61,702 nucleotides of DNA, from positions 1 through 61,702 of the forward strand of contig JAQTZA010000016.1 in the NCBI GenBank assembly GCA_028687995.1, written 5' to 3'. Source of the stretch: Bacteroidales bacterium. GTDB lineage: Bacteria > Bacteroidota > Bacteroidia > Bacteroidales > UBA7332. Below, piece by piece: positions 6,566-16,096 of the stretch (positions are counted from its first letter, which is position 1; each line of letters begins with the position of its first letter). The position numbers and the translations under genes were made by a program. The notes under the pieces are model-generated. The model saw nothing but the letters and a program-made list of their open reading frames with translations. It was not told the DNA's origin and made no database searches.

Positions 6566-8041
6566 CTATTTACCATCTATCTTTACTCTTTCGTATGCGC
6601 CCAAATCGGGTTTTCCATCCGCCCAACGAGAAATACCGTTCATGTCGGTAGTGGAGTTTACAAAAGTAGTATTGGCTTTGTCGATGGCCTCAGATAGCGA
6701 ATCTAAGCGATAATCAAACCGATAGTTATCGTTATTATTCACATTTATGAACTTAGGATCTTTATCCCACAGCGTTTCCACAAAATTTTCATCATCTTCA
6801 CCTGTCGCTCTTATCAAACATCGATCGAAATGATAGATAAAAGGATCGTCCTGTATTGGATATTTGTTGGGTTCATTATCCAAGAAAAGTTCTAATGAAC
6901 GTTTGCCATAAATCACACAATTTCGGAATGTCGCTTGAGTTAGCGGTGTATTTTTCCACGTAATAGGTCTCGCAGTCAATAAATTATAATTACTCAAGTG
7001 CAATGCATACGGACTACCAATGGTGCCAGTAGGCCAAATAAAATTATTGGCTAACGTACATTGCTCAAACAGATACGAACCGCCTACCAAACGCACCACA
7101 TCTTGGCCTCCGTTCGAAAATTCACAACCATAAGCCTCCATTTTGCTACTATAGCAGGCCAAAGCATCAATTACAACATTGGTAAATTTACAATTCAACA
7201 GCTTCACTTTTGTTTTCGCTACATCAGACGAATCGAGTCTTAATCCATAATATCCATTGCGGATTTGAGTATATTCCATCACATTATTGTAGCTTTCTGG
7301 AGAAATAAACACGCCAAACCATTGACCTGTATAATTATCGTAGGGTAAATCGGGGAATAATTTATCCGTTCGTGCGCCTCTGAAAATCACGGGATTGTCC
7401 GCCGTTCCTTTTGAATTAAGAACACCATCCACACGACAAAAGGCGTATTGATGGAAGAATAATTTCACGCCAGGATTCAATGTCAATTTTGCTCCTGGCG
7501 CAACAATCAAACTATCATAGACAAGATAAGGAAGTGTATTTGTCAGAAAATCGCGCTGTGTTTTAAAGGTTCTGCCGCGCAAAATCACTACATTCTGACC
7601 AAATGCCTCAAGCCTCACTCGTTGCAGATTGCCATTGGTTGTGAACACAAGTGAATCTTCAATCAAAATTGGACTGTTCTGACTTTGCGGATTGACCGTC
7701 ACCTCTACGAAAACGAAAAGACTATCTTTCGCACCAATTTCTACATTGGTAAATTTTGGACCTCGCTGACCATCCACCACTACAGAAAAACCTGAAGTGC
7801 CGGCACCTTTCAGTTCTATAGACGAAATCTGAAGCGGCTTACTGCTTCTATTGTAGATGCGAAACTGCTGAGTAGAAGAACCAATGGTGGTAAAAACCGT
7901 ATCGAAGCGCAATGTATCGGCCGAAAAGGTAAGTTTATCGGCTGCACTTGTCGAAAAATCTAGATTTTCGGTACAAGAAACGAAAGAGAAAAGAGTGATT
8001 GCACTAATGAAAGGTAAAATTGCTTTGAAAAAAAATCTCAT
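6566..8041 (-). CDS. Beta-helix surface lipoprotein
   Basis: This 491-residue lipoprotein has a lipobox with Cys23 (SFVSC, followed by TENLD). The N-terminal part (about 30-150) looks like an Ig-like domain of the DUF1573 kind (FRIYNRSSKPLQISSIELKG). The rest resembles a right-handed parallel beta-helix with short repeats such as NVMEYTQIRNGYYGLRLDS and ending in DMNGISRW..GKPDLGAYE, the usual C-terminal cap of such proteins. It probably sits on the outer membrane. Many beta-helix proteins bind or cut polysaccharides, but no catalytic residues can be named here. It is upstream of, and closely linked to, the secreted EEP-fold hydrolase gene. Confidence 0.82.
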   Translation of the reverse strand: MRFFFKAILPFISAITLFSFVSCTENLDFSTSAADKLTFSADTLRFDTVFTTIGSSTQQFRIYNRSSKPLQISSIELKGAGTSGFSVVVDGQRGPKFTNVEIGAKDSLFVFVEVTVNPQSQNSPILIEDSLVFTTNGNLQRVRLEAFGQNVVILRGRTFKTQRDFLTNTLPYLVYDSLIVAPGAKLTLNPGVKLFFHQYAFCRVDGVLNSKGTADNPVIFRGARTDKLFPDLPYDNYTGQWFGVFISPESYNNVMEYTQIRNGYYGLRLDSSDVAKTKVKLLNCKFTNVVIDALACYSSKMEAYGCEFSNGGQDVVRLVGGSYLFEQCTLANNFIWPTGTIGSPYALHLSNYNLLTARPITWKNTPLTQATFRNCVIYGKRSLELFLDNEPNKYPIQDDPFIYHFDRCLIRATGEDDENFVETLWDKDPKFINVNNNDNYRFDYRLDSLSEAIDKANTTFVNSTTDMNGISRWADGKPDLGAYERVKIDGK

Positions 8042-8113
8042 AATTATAATTTCTGATGATAGAATGAAATCGACAAATCACATTGTTGAATGCGAAAATA
8101 TCTATATAAACGG

Positions 8114-9571
8114 TTATTGAACAGGAATATTTTTCAGAATCAATAAAAGATGATTCCAAAATTTCTCAACAGACGGAATATGTAATCGTTCGTCGGGCGA
8201 ATGTACACCTCGCATCGTAGGACCAAACGAAACCATATCCAAATCGGGATATTTTGCCAAAAACAACCCACACTCTAATCCGGCATGTATTGCTTTAATT
8301 TTAGGCTCAAATCCAAACAGCGAAACGTGAGTATCGAAAGCCACCTTCAAAATAGCAGAATCGGCATTCGGAGTCCAACCTGGATAGCCATCACCGTGAG
8401 TCACTTTTGCACCTATCGCGGTAAAAATAGATTCTACTCGATTTGCAATTTCATATTTTTCGGCTTCCACAGAACTGCGTTGACTGGTGACTATTTTAAT
8501 TACATTATCGGGCAACATTTTCACAGACGCCAGATTTGTAGAGGTTTGCACCAATCCTGGAATGACATCACTCATTGCAATTACACCATTCGGACAAACA
8601 GAAAGTGATTCAATCAGTTGATTGGATACTGTTTTTTCAATGGCAAATTCGGGCGCAGATTGAGATTCAAGTGCAATAACCAGTTTGGGTTCTGTTTCAT
8701 GAAACTCTTCGTATAAATCAGCCAAGTAGATATTCAATGCCACACGCAATTGCTCTTTTTCAGAATAAGGAACTCCTGCTACCGCAAATGCCTCTCTCGG
8801 AATGGCGTTATGTAGATTTCCTCCTTTAATTTCGCAAAGCGTTAGTCCAAAATCTCTAACACATTTTTCCAGAAAACGAGCAAGCAGCTTATTTGCATTT
8901 GCAAATCCTTTGTTGATATCGTCACCCGAATGACCACCATTTAACCCTTTAACAGTCAGATTGAAATAGAATAAATCCTTCGATGCTGGAATAGGTTGAT
9001 AAGGCAACGTTATGGTAGAATCAATGCCACCGGCACAGCCAATATATAATTCTGCTTCGTCTTCAGAATCAAGGTTCAAAAGAATTTTACTTGTTACAAA
9101 ATCGGGTTTCAAACCAAAAGCACCGGTCAAACCAGTCTCCTCATCCACAGTAAAGAGACATTCCAATGCTCCATGTTCAATATCATCGGATGCAAGTACA
9201 GCCAACTGTGCTGCCATTCCGATACCGTTGTCTGCCCCCAAAGTCGTTCCTTTTGCTTTTAGCCATTCCCCATCTACAACAGTAGAAATTGGATCTGTTT
9301 CGAAATTGTGTTCCACATCACTATTTTTCTCACAGACCATATCGATATGGCTTTGCAGTGCCACCTTTGGCAATTTTTCAAAACCCTTGGTAGCGGATTT
9401 CTCGATGATAATATTGCCAGTCTCGTCTCTTCTAAAAAGCAATTTTCGATTGGTCGCAAATTGTTGCAAGTATGCTGCTATTTTTTCCTCTTTTTTGGAT
9501 GGTCTAGGCACTTGTGTCACTTCTTCGAAGAAATGCCATATAGCTCTTGGTTGTAAATTCTTAATTGTCAT
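8114..9571 (-). CDS. pepD: Aminoacyl-histidine dipeptidase PepD (M20 family)
   Basis: This 485-residue cytosolic zinc metallopeptidase cleaves Xaa-His dipeptides (carnosinase-like) and is full length for PepD. Metal-ligand blocks are visible: LQSHIDMVCEKN (about 72-83), TTLGADNGIGMA (about 110-121), DEETGLTGAFGL (about 143-154), LNLDSEDE (about 166) and IHAGLECGLF (about 434-443). The opening RAIWHFFEEVTQVPRPS is typical of the family. It is a single-gene unit divergent from the gene at 9747, with TTACTTTG just upstream as a possible -7 element. Confidence 0.95.
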   Translation of the reverse strand: MTIKNLQPRAIWHFFEEVTQVPRPSKKEEKIAAYLQQFATNRKLLFRRDETGNIIIEKSATKGFEKLPKVALQSHIDMVCEKNSDVEHNFETDPISTVVDGEWLKAKGTTLGADNGIGMAAQLAVLASDDIEHGALECLFTVDEETGLTGAFGLKPDFVTSKILLNLDSEDEAELYIGCAGGIDSTITLPYQPIPASKDLFYFNLTVKGLNGGHSGDDINKGFANANKLLARFLEKCVRDFGLTLCEIKGGNLHNAIPREAFAVAGVPYSEKEQLRVALNIYLADLYEEFHETEPKLVIALESQSAPEFAIEKTVSNQLIESLSVCPNGVIAMSDVIPGLVQTSTNLASVKMLPDNVIKIVTSQRSSVEAEKYEIANRVESIFTAIGAKVTHGDGYPGWTPNADSAILKVAFDTHVSLFGFEPKIKAIHAGLECGLFLAKYPDLDMVSFGPTMRGVHSPDERLHIPSVEKFWNHLLLILKNIPVQ

Positions 9572-9718
9572 GACTATTTTGTTTTATTCATCAAAGTAAA
9601 AATTTAATTAGCGACAAAGAAACCCTAAAACCTTTAAATTTCATTAAAAAGGGATTTTATTCTGTTTTTTTGTGTCAAACGCAGTTCAAAAGGTGGAATA
9701 TATACAAAGCATTCATTG

Positions 9719-9726
9719 TATATTTG
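9719..9726 (+). promoter_or_regulatory. -7 element TATATTTG
   Basis: A perfect -7 match 20 bases upstream of the small membrane protein at 9747; it probably drives that gene and the OmpH gene. Confidence 0.5.
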
Positions 9727-9746
9727 CGTTTTAATGCGAATAAAAA

Positions 9747-9950
9747 ATGTTACAGACTCTTATCGTAATTGTATTCCTTGTCTTAATTTCGGTCCTGCTT
9801 CTTGGGATACGAATATTCTTTACAAAAGATGGACAATTTCCCAATACCCATATTGGGGGTAATGTTCACCTAAAAAAGAAAGGTATCAAATGCGCCACCT
9901 CTCAAGACAAAGAGATTCACCTAAAATCAGCTAGTAAAGAATATTGCTAA
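9747..9950 (+). CDS. Small single-TM protein, conserved in Bacteroidetes
   Basis: This 67-residue protein has one N-terminal transmembrane helix (about residues 3-26) and a soluble tail with a recognisable block, FPNTHIGGNVHLKKKGIKCA, followed by SQDKE. I recall the same block in short Bacteroidetes proteins of unknown function. Two cysteines (in KCATS and the C-terminal EYC) could form a disulfide or bind metal. The gene lies 25 bases upstream of the OmpH-type chaperone gene with a promoter just ahead, suggesting a shared envelope role. Confidence 0.75.
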   Translation: MLQTLIVIVFLVLISVLLLGIRIFFTKDGQFPNTHIGGNVHLKKKGIKCATSQDKEIHLKSASKEYC

Positions 9951-9975
9951 TTATAACCATCCACCCATTTTCATT

Positions 9976-10584
9976 ATGAAGAATATTAACTTAATCACAA
10001 ACGGAGTTTTACTTGTTGCTGTTATTGTTTTATTTGCCCTTCATTTTTCGAATCACGAAAAATCGGAAGTGCAAGGTGAGTTAATAACCGTTGGTGATTC
10101 GGTGAAATATGCAAAATTACCAATTGCCTATATCAATGTTGATAGTTTGTTGACCAACTATAATTTTGCAAAGGATTTGAATGAAGCTTTGCTCCGAAAA
10201 CAAGAAAACTCAAGAGCAAGCCTCAACGAAAAAGCAAAAGTTTTGCAAGGTGAAATGGCGGATTTTCAAAAGAAAGTTGAAAACAACGCATTCCTCTCGA
10301 GAGAACGAGCCGAGAATGAGCAACGTCGCTTGATGGGTAAACAACAAGAATTACAACAAATGGAGCAACGTCTTTCGTCTGAATTGATGGTTCAGCAACA
10401 AAAAATGAACGAACAACTGAGAGATACGGTTAACGCTTTTTTGAAAGAATACAACAAAGAAAAAGGATATCATTTGATTCTAAGCAACACAATGTTCGAT
10501 AATGTGTTGTACGCAAAAGATAGTTACAACATCACAAACGATGTAATTGAAAAATTAAATGCTAGATATACTTCAAAGAAGTAA
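9976..10584 (+). CDS. OmpH/Skp-family periplasmic chaperone
   Basis: This 202-residue protein has an N-terminal hydrophobic anchor or signal (residues 6-24) and the OmpH pattern: IAYINVDSLLTNYNFAKDL, then a long charged coiled coil (about 65-155, rich in Lys, Glu, Gln) forming the tentacle helices. A short C-terminal strand region (YHLILSNTMFDNVLYA) completes the trimer body. Skp-like chaperones hold unfolded outer-membrane proteins in the periplasm. The segment at 6-24 may stay uncleaved as a membrane anchor. A strong terminator follows. Confidence 0.88.
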   Translation: MKNINLITNGVLLVAVIVLFALHFSNHEKSEVQGELITVGDSVKYAKLPIAYINVDSLLTNYNFAKDLNEALLRKQENSRASLNEKAKVLQGEMADFQKKVENNAFLSRERAENEQRRLMGKQQELQQMEQRLSSELMVQQQKMNEQLRDTVNAFLKEYNKEKGYHLILSNTMFDNVLYAKDSYNITNDVIEKLNARYTSKK

Positions 10585-10602
10585 TTGACACAAGATAAAA
10601 CG

Positions 10603-10639
10603 ACTGCAAATACTTTTCATACAGTATTTGCAGTTTTTT
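10603..10639 (+). terminator. Intrinsic terminator after the OmpH gene
   Basis: ACTGCAAATACT (10603-10614) pairs perfectly with AGTATTTGCAGT (10623-10634) and is followed by a T-run. Confidence 0.9.
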
Positions 10640-10677
10640 ATTGACAATAATTTATCCCACTATTACTCAATAATTTC

Positions 10678-11406
10678 ATGCAACGCTATTTTATCTATCT
10701 ATCTTACAACGGAAAAAATTATTGCGGTTGGCAAATTCAACCCAATGGGAATACGGTGCAAGCTGAATTAGAGAAAGCCATTGCTATATTGATAAGAAAA
10801 CCGATCAGCATAGTGGGTGCTGGACGCACAGATGCTGGTGTGCATGCCAAATTAATGGTGGCACATTTCGATTCAGAGGCCATTCCAAACAAAACTGAAT
10901 TTGTAGAACGACTCAACCGAATAACTCCAACAGATATTTCCATCACAAAAGTCGAAGAGGTTAAATCGGTTGCTCATGCACGCTTTGATGCGACTTCTCG
11001 CACATACAAATATTATGTAACGGATCAAAAAGATATTTTCCGAAGTGATATTTCATACAAACTGCATGGGAAAATTGATTTTGAGCTGATGAATCTAGCG
11101 GCAAAAACGTTGTTTGATTACACCGATTTCACGAGTTTCAGCAAGTTACATACCGATGTGATGACCAATAATTGCAAAATAATGCATGCCGAATGGACAT
11201 TTGAAGACGGGTTGTGGGTTTTTACGATACAAGCCGACCGTTTTTTGCGAAATATGGTACGTGCTATTGTCGGCACGTTACTCGATGTAGGCCGTGGCAA
11301 AATTGGCATTGATGAGTTTCGACGCATCATCGAAGCAAAAGACCGAAGCAAAGCTGGTTTTTCTGTTCCAGCTCATGCCCTATTTTTGATTGATATAACT
11401 TACTAA
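10678..11406 (+). CDS. truA: tRNA pseudouridine synthase A
   Basis: TruA isomerises uridines 38-40 in the anticodon arm of tRNA. The 242-residue protein shows the family signature [11 protein letters not shown] at residues 47-57 with the catalytic Asp52, [13 protein letters not shown] near 16-28, and the C-terminal block [20 protein letters not shown]. Length is normal. It may form an operon with the downstream DMT transporter (71-base gap), though nothing links their functions. Confidence 0.96.
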   Translation: MQRYFIYLSYNGKNYCGWQIQPNGNTVQAELEKAIAILIRKPISIVGAGRTDAGVHAKLMVAHFDSEAIPNKTEFVERLNRITPTDISITKVEEVKSVAHARFDATSRTYKYYVTDQKDIFRSDISYKLHGKIDFELMNLAAKTLFDYTDFTSFSKLHTDVMTNNCKIMHAEWTFEDGLWVFTIQADRFLRNMVRAIVGTLLDVGRGKIGIDEFRRIIEAKDRSKAGFSVPAHALFLIDITY

Positions 11407-11477
11407 AACAAACCGAATAAGTGAGTGATTGAATAATCGACTAACTTGCTATTAATCAATCTATCGACAATCTTCTT

Positions 11478-12377
11478 ATGTGGTTATCACTCGCCTTTCT
11501 ATCAGCTGCTCTTCTTGGATTTTACGACTTTTTCAAAAAAATATCTCTCAATCATAATGCCGTTATTCCGGTCTTGTTCCTCAATACTTTTTTCAGTTCA
11601 CTTTTTTTCGTTCCATTGGTCATTATATCTTACATTTCACCCGAATGGATGAAAGAGACAGTCCTCTACATTAGACCAATAGAGTGGCGTTCGCAGTTTT
11701 TTCTTTTACTGAAAGCTATTATTGTACTAAGTTCGTGGCTCTTTACCTATTTCGCCATGAAACACCTTCCTATCACCATCACTGGACCAATCAGGGCGAC
11801 TCAACCCATTTTAGTCTTACTGGGTGCGTTGGTCATATTTGGCGAACGGCTTAACTTTCACCAATGGATTGGGGTTTCAATAGCCATTTTTTCGTTCTAT
11901 CTATTATCTATTTCAGGCAAAAAAGAGGGAATTCATTTCAAAAACAACAAATGGATTTTATATACCGTTATGGCCACGATCACAGGTGCCATGAGTGGAT
12001 TATACGACAAATATTTGTTGAAAAGTTTTGACCCAATGACTGTGCAGGTTTGGTACACATTCTATCAATTTGCCATCATGGGAATTATATTATTAGTACT
12101 CTGGGTTCCTCAACGTCAACAATCTACACCATTCGAATGGCGATGGAGTATTCTGTTTATTTCACTTTTCCTCTGTTTGGCTGATTTCGTCTATTTCTAT
12201 GCATTAAGCAATCAAGACTCTTTGATTTCAGTTGTATCGATGGTACGCAGAAGCGGAGTAGTTGTCTCTTTTGTATGTGGCGCAATCTTTTTACATGAAA
12301 AAAACATTAAGACCAAAGCGCTGGATATGATATTGGTTCTGTTGGGGATGTTTTTTCTCTATTTGGGCACCAAATAA
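11478..12377 (+). CDS. EamA/DMT-superfamily transporter
   Basis: This 299-residue inner-membrane protein has ten predicted helices arranged as two EamA repeats. The conserved end of repeat one reads PITITGPIRATQPILVLLGA (about 97-116), with FGERLNFHQWIGVSIAIFSF after it. The second repeat includes SLISVVSMVRRSGVVVSFVC. Family members export small metabolites or amino acids; the substrate cannot be deduced. A weak hairpin follows. Confidence 0.88.
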   Translation: MWLSLAFLSAALLGFYDFFKKISLNHNAVIPVLFLNTFFSSLFFVPLVIISYISPEWMKETVLYIRPIEWRSQFFLLLKAIIVLSSWLFTYFAMKHLPITITGPIRATQPILVLLGALVIFGERLNFHQWIGVSIAIFSFYLLSISGKKEGIHFKNNKWILYTVMATITGAMSGLYDKYLLKSFDPMTVQVWYTFYQFAIMGIILLVLWVPQRQQSTPFEWRWSILFISLFLCLADFVYFYALSNQDSLISVVSMVRRSGVVVSFVCGAIFLHEKNIKTKALDMILVLLGMFFLYLGTK

Positions 12378-12386
12378 AAGCAAAAA

Positions 12387-12420
12387 AGGTTGCTCTGCAT
12401 CTGCAAAACAACCTCTTCTT
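12387..12420 (+). terminator. Weak convergent terminator
   Basis: AGGTTG (12387-12392) pairs with CAACCT (12409-12414), with a short internal GCA/TGC pairing, between two convergent genes. It is weaker than other terminators in the window. Confidence 0.5.
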
Positions 12421-12437
12421 GTCAAATTGGTCACCAA

Positions 12438-13283
12438 CTATCTTCTTCCAGAAGATTTAGTAACCTCTTTTTTCTCCTTTGGCTCACGCATTTGGCGTTC
12501 CACTTTCACTGGTTGCCCTATTTTTTTTCCGTAATAATTAGGGTCTTGTGGTTCTCGTGAATATGTAGAGCTTCTTCCACCAGAATCTCTCGTTGGAGTT
12601 GCTTCTGTATTCGAAGAGCTCTCTTTTTTACCAGTATACTCATTTGAATTATCAGTGCGAGAAGTTCTACCTGATTTATTATCAGTAGATTCACTATTCC
12701 CAGATTCAACTCTTTTGTGTTCTCTATTCACATTGTAGCCACGAGTTTCATCACGTTCTCTTCCAGGATTATATGTTCTTGGTCTGCGACCATCCCCTTC
12801 ACGATTGATTTCTTCCCTCTCGTTGTCATTATGTTTATAATAAATAGCACTTTTTTCGTTTTCATTAAATCCTCTTACACGGTATTTTTCGCGACCATAG
12901 AAATTTTTATAGTAATATCGAGGATAATTCGAAACATAATATTGGTGATGTCTCCAAGGTTGATATACCTTTACATTCAGACTAACAACAAAAGCATTAT
13001 TCAAATCATATTGCGAATAAAATGGAGGCAATTCCCGAGAAAAATACCATCTACCATCGTTCAAGAAAATAAAATCCTGATTCGACAGATCATAATAGAG
13101 TTCTAAATCTGGGAAATAATAGTATCGTACACCCGAATAGTAAGTTGGTGCCCAAATAGGGTTTTCATATCGAACCACTACTGGCTGATGACTATTGACA
13201 GTCTCGAACGGAATGGCACATCCAGAAAAGATGAACACAAACAAAGGAACCAACATTCCGTTTCTCATTTTTTTCGTTTCCAT
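12438..13283 (-). CDS. Tyr/Arg-rich lipoprotein of unknown function
   Basis: From ATG 13283 this is a 281-residue lipoprotein with lipobox FIFSGC followed by AIP. The first domain (about residues 40-125) has many aromatic residues (YYSGVRYYYFPDLELYYDLS, then FLNDGRWYFSRELPPFY), a pattern I recall from Bacteroidetes proteins of unknown function. The last 130 residues are low-complexity and very rich in Arg, Glu, Ser and Asn, probably disordered. An in-frame start at 13337 would add 18 residues ahead of the signal peptide and is disfavoured. Another start, ATG 13268 (MRNGMLV), is also plausible. Confidence 0.75.
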   Translation of the reverse strand: METKKMRNGMLVPLFVFIFSGCAIPFETVNSHQPVVVRYENPIWAPTYYSGVRYYYFPDLELYYDLSNQDFIFLNDGRWYFSRELPPFYSQYDLNNAFVVSLNVKVYQPWRHHQYYVSNYPRYYYKNFYGREKYRVRGFNENEKSAIYYKHNDNEREEINREGDGRRPRTYNPGRERDETRGYNVNREHKRVESGNSESTDNKSGRTSRTDNSNEYTGKKESSSNTEATPTRDSGGRSSTYSREPQDPNYYGKKIGQPVKVERQMREPKEKKEVTKSSGRR

Positions 13284-13399
13284 AACTCTACAATTTAAGG
13301 GTGAGTATTGTGATTTAATAATCGTGTTATACTTCATAGATGCACTAAATCAATTTCTGTTTAACACTAAATCATTAATTTAACAATATTTACGGTTGC

Positions 13400-14524
13400 C
13401 TATAAAAATGGATGACTCTTCACTACGTCTATTCTCTTGTTTATCAGCTTAGTAATGCTTTTCATATAACCAGCTTCTTCGCCACAGCAAAATGACAATG
13501 CGATTCCTTCTGAGCCTGCTCGGCCAGTTCTTCCAATACGGTGAACGTATGTCTCTGCAACTTCAGGAATTTCGTAGTTGATAACATGACTCAATTTATC
13601 CACGTCAATCCCACGAGAAGCAATATCAGTAGCTACCAATATGCGAATCGATCGATCCTTGAAACCCTTTAGAGCTCTTTCTCGAGCATTTTGAGATTTG
13701 TTTCCATGAATGGCTTCCGCTTTTATCCCTAGTCTGGTTAACTCCTTTGCCACTTTATCAGCTCCGTGTTTTGTACGAGTAAAAACCAAAGCATGTGCAA
13801 TGTCTTCAGTATCCAACACATGTTTCAAAAGTGCACGCTTCTTGTCTTTACTCACATAATAGACCGATTGTGATACCAATTCAGCGGTTGAAGATACTGG
13901 TGTGACCGATACATGAATCGGATTTGAAAGAATGGTCTGCGATAGTTTCTTAATTTCTGATGAAACTGTAGCCGAAAAGAAAAGCGTTTGACGAACCTTT
14001 GGTAATTTTGCGATGATGCGATTGATGTCGCGAATAAATCCCATATCGAGCATTCTATCTGCCTCATCGAGTACGAAATATTCGATGGCATTCAATTTTA
14101 CTACATTTTGCTGCATCAAATCGAGCAAACGACCTGGTGTAGCAATTAAAATATCAACGCCATTACGCACGGTATTGATTTGGGGATTTTGGTTGACACC
14201 ACCAAAAATAACAGTGTGACGCAAGCCTGAGTTGCGACCATATTCGCCAAAACTTTCGCTAATTTGCAATGCTAATTCGCGAGTCGGAGCCAAAATAAGC
14301 GCACGGATGGTGCGATGATTATTGGGTTTAGCGGACATCAATTGCAAAATAGGGAGAGCAAATGCTGCTGTTTTTCCGGTTCCTGTTTGTGCGCAACCAA
14401 AAATATCTTTACCTTGTAAAATGTGAGGGATAGATTGTTCTTGAATAGGTGTTGGTACGGTGTACCCTTTTTTCACTAAAGCCTCCAACAGAGGTTTAGC
14501 GAGATTTAATTTCTCGAATGACAT
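13400..14524 (-). CDS. DEAD-box RNA helicase, RhlE-like
   Basis: This 374-residue ATP-dependent RNA helicase has the full motif set: Q-motif ([14 protein letters not shown]), motif [12 protein letters not shown], Ia PTRELALQI, Ib [62 protein letters not shown] and [14 protein letters not shown]. It ends shortly after the core (DVVKSHPFL) and has no RNA-binding extension, so it is a short RhlE-type enzyme acting in ribosome assembly or RNA turnover. The predicted leader of about 150 bases is unusually long for this window and contains a hairpin. Confidence 0.95.
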   Translation of the reverse strand: MSFEKLNLAKPLLEALVKKGYTVPTPIQEQSIPHILQGKDIFGCAQTGTGKTAAFALPILQLMSAKPNNHRTIRALILAPTRELALQISESFGEYGRNSGLRHTVIFGGVNQNPQINTVRNGVDILIATPGRLLDLMQQNVVKLNAIEYFVLDEADRMLDMGFIRDINRIIAKLPKVRQTLFFSATVSSEIKKLSQTILSNPIHVSVTPVSSTAELVSQSVYYVSKDKKRALLKHVLDTEDIAHALVFTRTKHGADKVAKELTRLGIKAEAIHGNKSQNARERALKGFKDRSIRILVATDIASRGIDVDKLSHVINYEIPEVAETYVHRIGRTGRAGSEGIALSFCCGEEAGYMKSITKLINKRIDVVKSHPFL

Positions 14525-14575
14525 ATTTTAATTTATTGATTATAAGCCACTAATGACAAAATGCCACAAGCAGCG

Positions 14576-14596
14576 ATTCGATACATTTTATCGAAT
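14576..14596 (-). promoter_or_regulatory. Hairpin in the helicase leader
   Basis: ATTCGATA (14576-14583) and TATCGAAT (14589-14596) pair around a 5-base loop in the untranslated leader. It is followed by no T-run on the minus strand. It could affect translation or stability, as in cold-inducible helicase mRNAs; this is inference. Confidence 0.35.
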
Positions 14597-14680
14597 TTAA
14601 TGCGAAGAAAAAAATTTAATGAGGTGTAAAGAGGAAGGATTACAAATCAGGGAAAGATCAATCTTCATTTGTTGATGGGG

Positions 14681-14710
14681 CAAAGATACGCAAAATATAT
14701 TGAATTTCAA
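14681..14710 (-). promoter_or_regulatory. Promoter of the DEAD-box helicase gene
   Basis: TTG (14710-14708), 19-base spacer, TATCTTTG (14688-14681) on the minus strand. Start site near 14675, about 150 bases upstream of the ATG. Confidence 0.7.
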
Positions 14711-14769
14711 CCAATTACAAAAGAACCACTATTAAATTATAAATCAATAATACAAAAAAATCCAATCTA

Positions 14770-15903
14770 TTATTTCATCCATCGTATTCGATAGCCCAAA
14801 TTAAACTCTAGAAACTCTGCGTTAGAAAAGTATGTTGAGCGAATATTCATACCAAAAGTGAGATTTTTGAGAAACTCGTAGCGCACTCCCAATCGTTGAT
14901 AAGCTCGATTGAAGCTACCATATTTATGATGAATAGCATACACCCCTATTCCACTAACTAATGTTACACGATGAATAATAAACTCGGGCTGGAGTATAAA
15001 CCCAAGCGTTAAATTCTGGAGCTTTTCAGGACCCATTTGCCCATTTGGGAGAGCATTCAATCCCCATAAATAGTTAATATCCGTACCATATCCAAGCCGA
15101 AAAACATTCGAAAATTGCGTAAAATAAATGGCACTTAAACCGCCAACAGCATAGTAATTAGAGTCTAACTCCGCTTCACTTCTTTGGTAATCGCCGTAGC
15201 CTGCCATCAAAAACAAATCATTAGATCTTGGCAATCGACCATTAAATTTTATTTTACGAGTATCTGGTCTATCAAAAATATGATATTTCATCTCCAATGA
15301 AGGAGTATAGATATTAAAACCATTATTTGGACGTTCAAAACCACCATTTGAAAAATGGATGAAGCCAATCCCTAATCCCAAATCAAATCGTTTAGATAAG
15401 GGATAGAACGCAGTAAAACCTCCCGTCACGTGAATAGTGAGATGCCCTCCAATCGAAAAATTACGAGGATTATTGATTGGATGGTAGTTTTTCCAATTAG
15501 TAGCAATTCCAAACTGAAATTCCGAAAAAAGCTCCAATTTCTCCCATCGTTTTACGGGAATCCCCAAAATGCCATATCCCGACACTGGGTAACCAACCTC
15601 TGTCGGATTAAAAAGATCACTATAAGAAAAACCAAAACCATAGTAGGGTGCATGGTAAATTTTCTGCCAATCGGTATATCCTGGATCTTGCCAAATAATC
15701 TTCAATGAAGTGGATTGAAAATGCTCCATTGGTTTACCCATCAAATTATCACCCCTTACGAAATCGTTTGAGCGCATGATATTTCCATAACTATAACTCG
15801 ACGAAATACTTGGGTAATGACGGTGTTTTATACGGATAGAATCATTTTGAGCATAACAATGCAAGGAAATTATAAACAAAAGAATCGATATAATACTTCT
15901 CAT
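14770..15903 (-). CDS. Acyloxyacyl hydrolase / PagL-like outer-membrane lipid A deacylase
   Basis: This 377-residue protein has a signal peptide (residues 1-18, ending CYA) and a predicted outer-membrane beta barrel with alternating strands and a C-terminal aromatic residue region. The block FIHFSNGGFERPNNGFN (about residues 182-198) matches the PagL-type active site, where His and Ser of the HxSN element form the catalytic pair with a downstream acidic residue. PagL removes the 3-O acyl chain of lipid A. It is longer than enterobacterial PagL (about 170 residues). Bacteroidetes members of this size are annotated as acyloxyacyl hydrolases; their activity is mostly untested. Confidence 0.75.
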   Translation of the reverse strand: MRSIISILLFIISLHCYAQNDSIRIKHRHYPSISSSYSYGNIMRSNDFVRGDNLMGKPMEHFQSTSLKIIWQDPGYTDWQKIYHAPYYGFGFSYSDLFNPTEVGYPVSGYGILGIPVKRWEKLELFSEFQFGIATNWKNYHPINNPRNFSIGGHLTIHVTGGFTAFYPLSKRFDLGLGIGFIHFSNGGFERPNNGFNIYTPSLEMKYHIFDRPDTRKIKFNGRLPRSNDLFLMAGYGDYQRSEAELDSNYYAVGGLSAIYFTQFSNVFRLGYGTDINYLWGLNALPNGQMGPEKLQNLTLGFILQPEFIIHRVTLVSGIGVYAIHHKYGSFNRAYQRLGVRYEFLKNLTFGMNIRSTYFSNAEFLEFNLGYRIRWMK

Positions 15904-16045
15904 TTTAAAACTTATTAAACCTCAGGAGAAATCCAAATTGGTTGCAAAATTACTTACATAAAACTAAAGAACTAAAAGTTAATACACAAATTATCTTAAT
16001 CCTTTATATAGAAAAGCGTTTAATAAAGAATTATAGTAGATAAAA

Positions 16046-16075
16046 AAAGAGGCAATGTATCAACACTGCCTCTTT
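16046..16075 (-). terminator. Terminator of the winged-helix gene
   Basis: AAAGAGGCA (16046-16054) pairs with TGCCTCTTT (16067-16075), with three more pairs after one mismatch. On the minus strand it is followed by a T-run. Confidence 0.88.
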
Positions 16076-16096
16076 AAATCGTAAGCCTAATATTAA

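Noticed and set aside
9012..9599. 195-residue plus-strand ORF
   Set aside because: It lies antisense to pepD, which has all M20 motifs; composition is Ser-rich shadow coding with no recognisable domain.
12717..13106. 129-residue plus-strand ORF with hydrophobic stretches
   Set aside because: Antisense to the Tyr-rich lipoprotein gene; hydrophobicity is explained by Tyr/Asn codons read in reverse.
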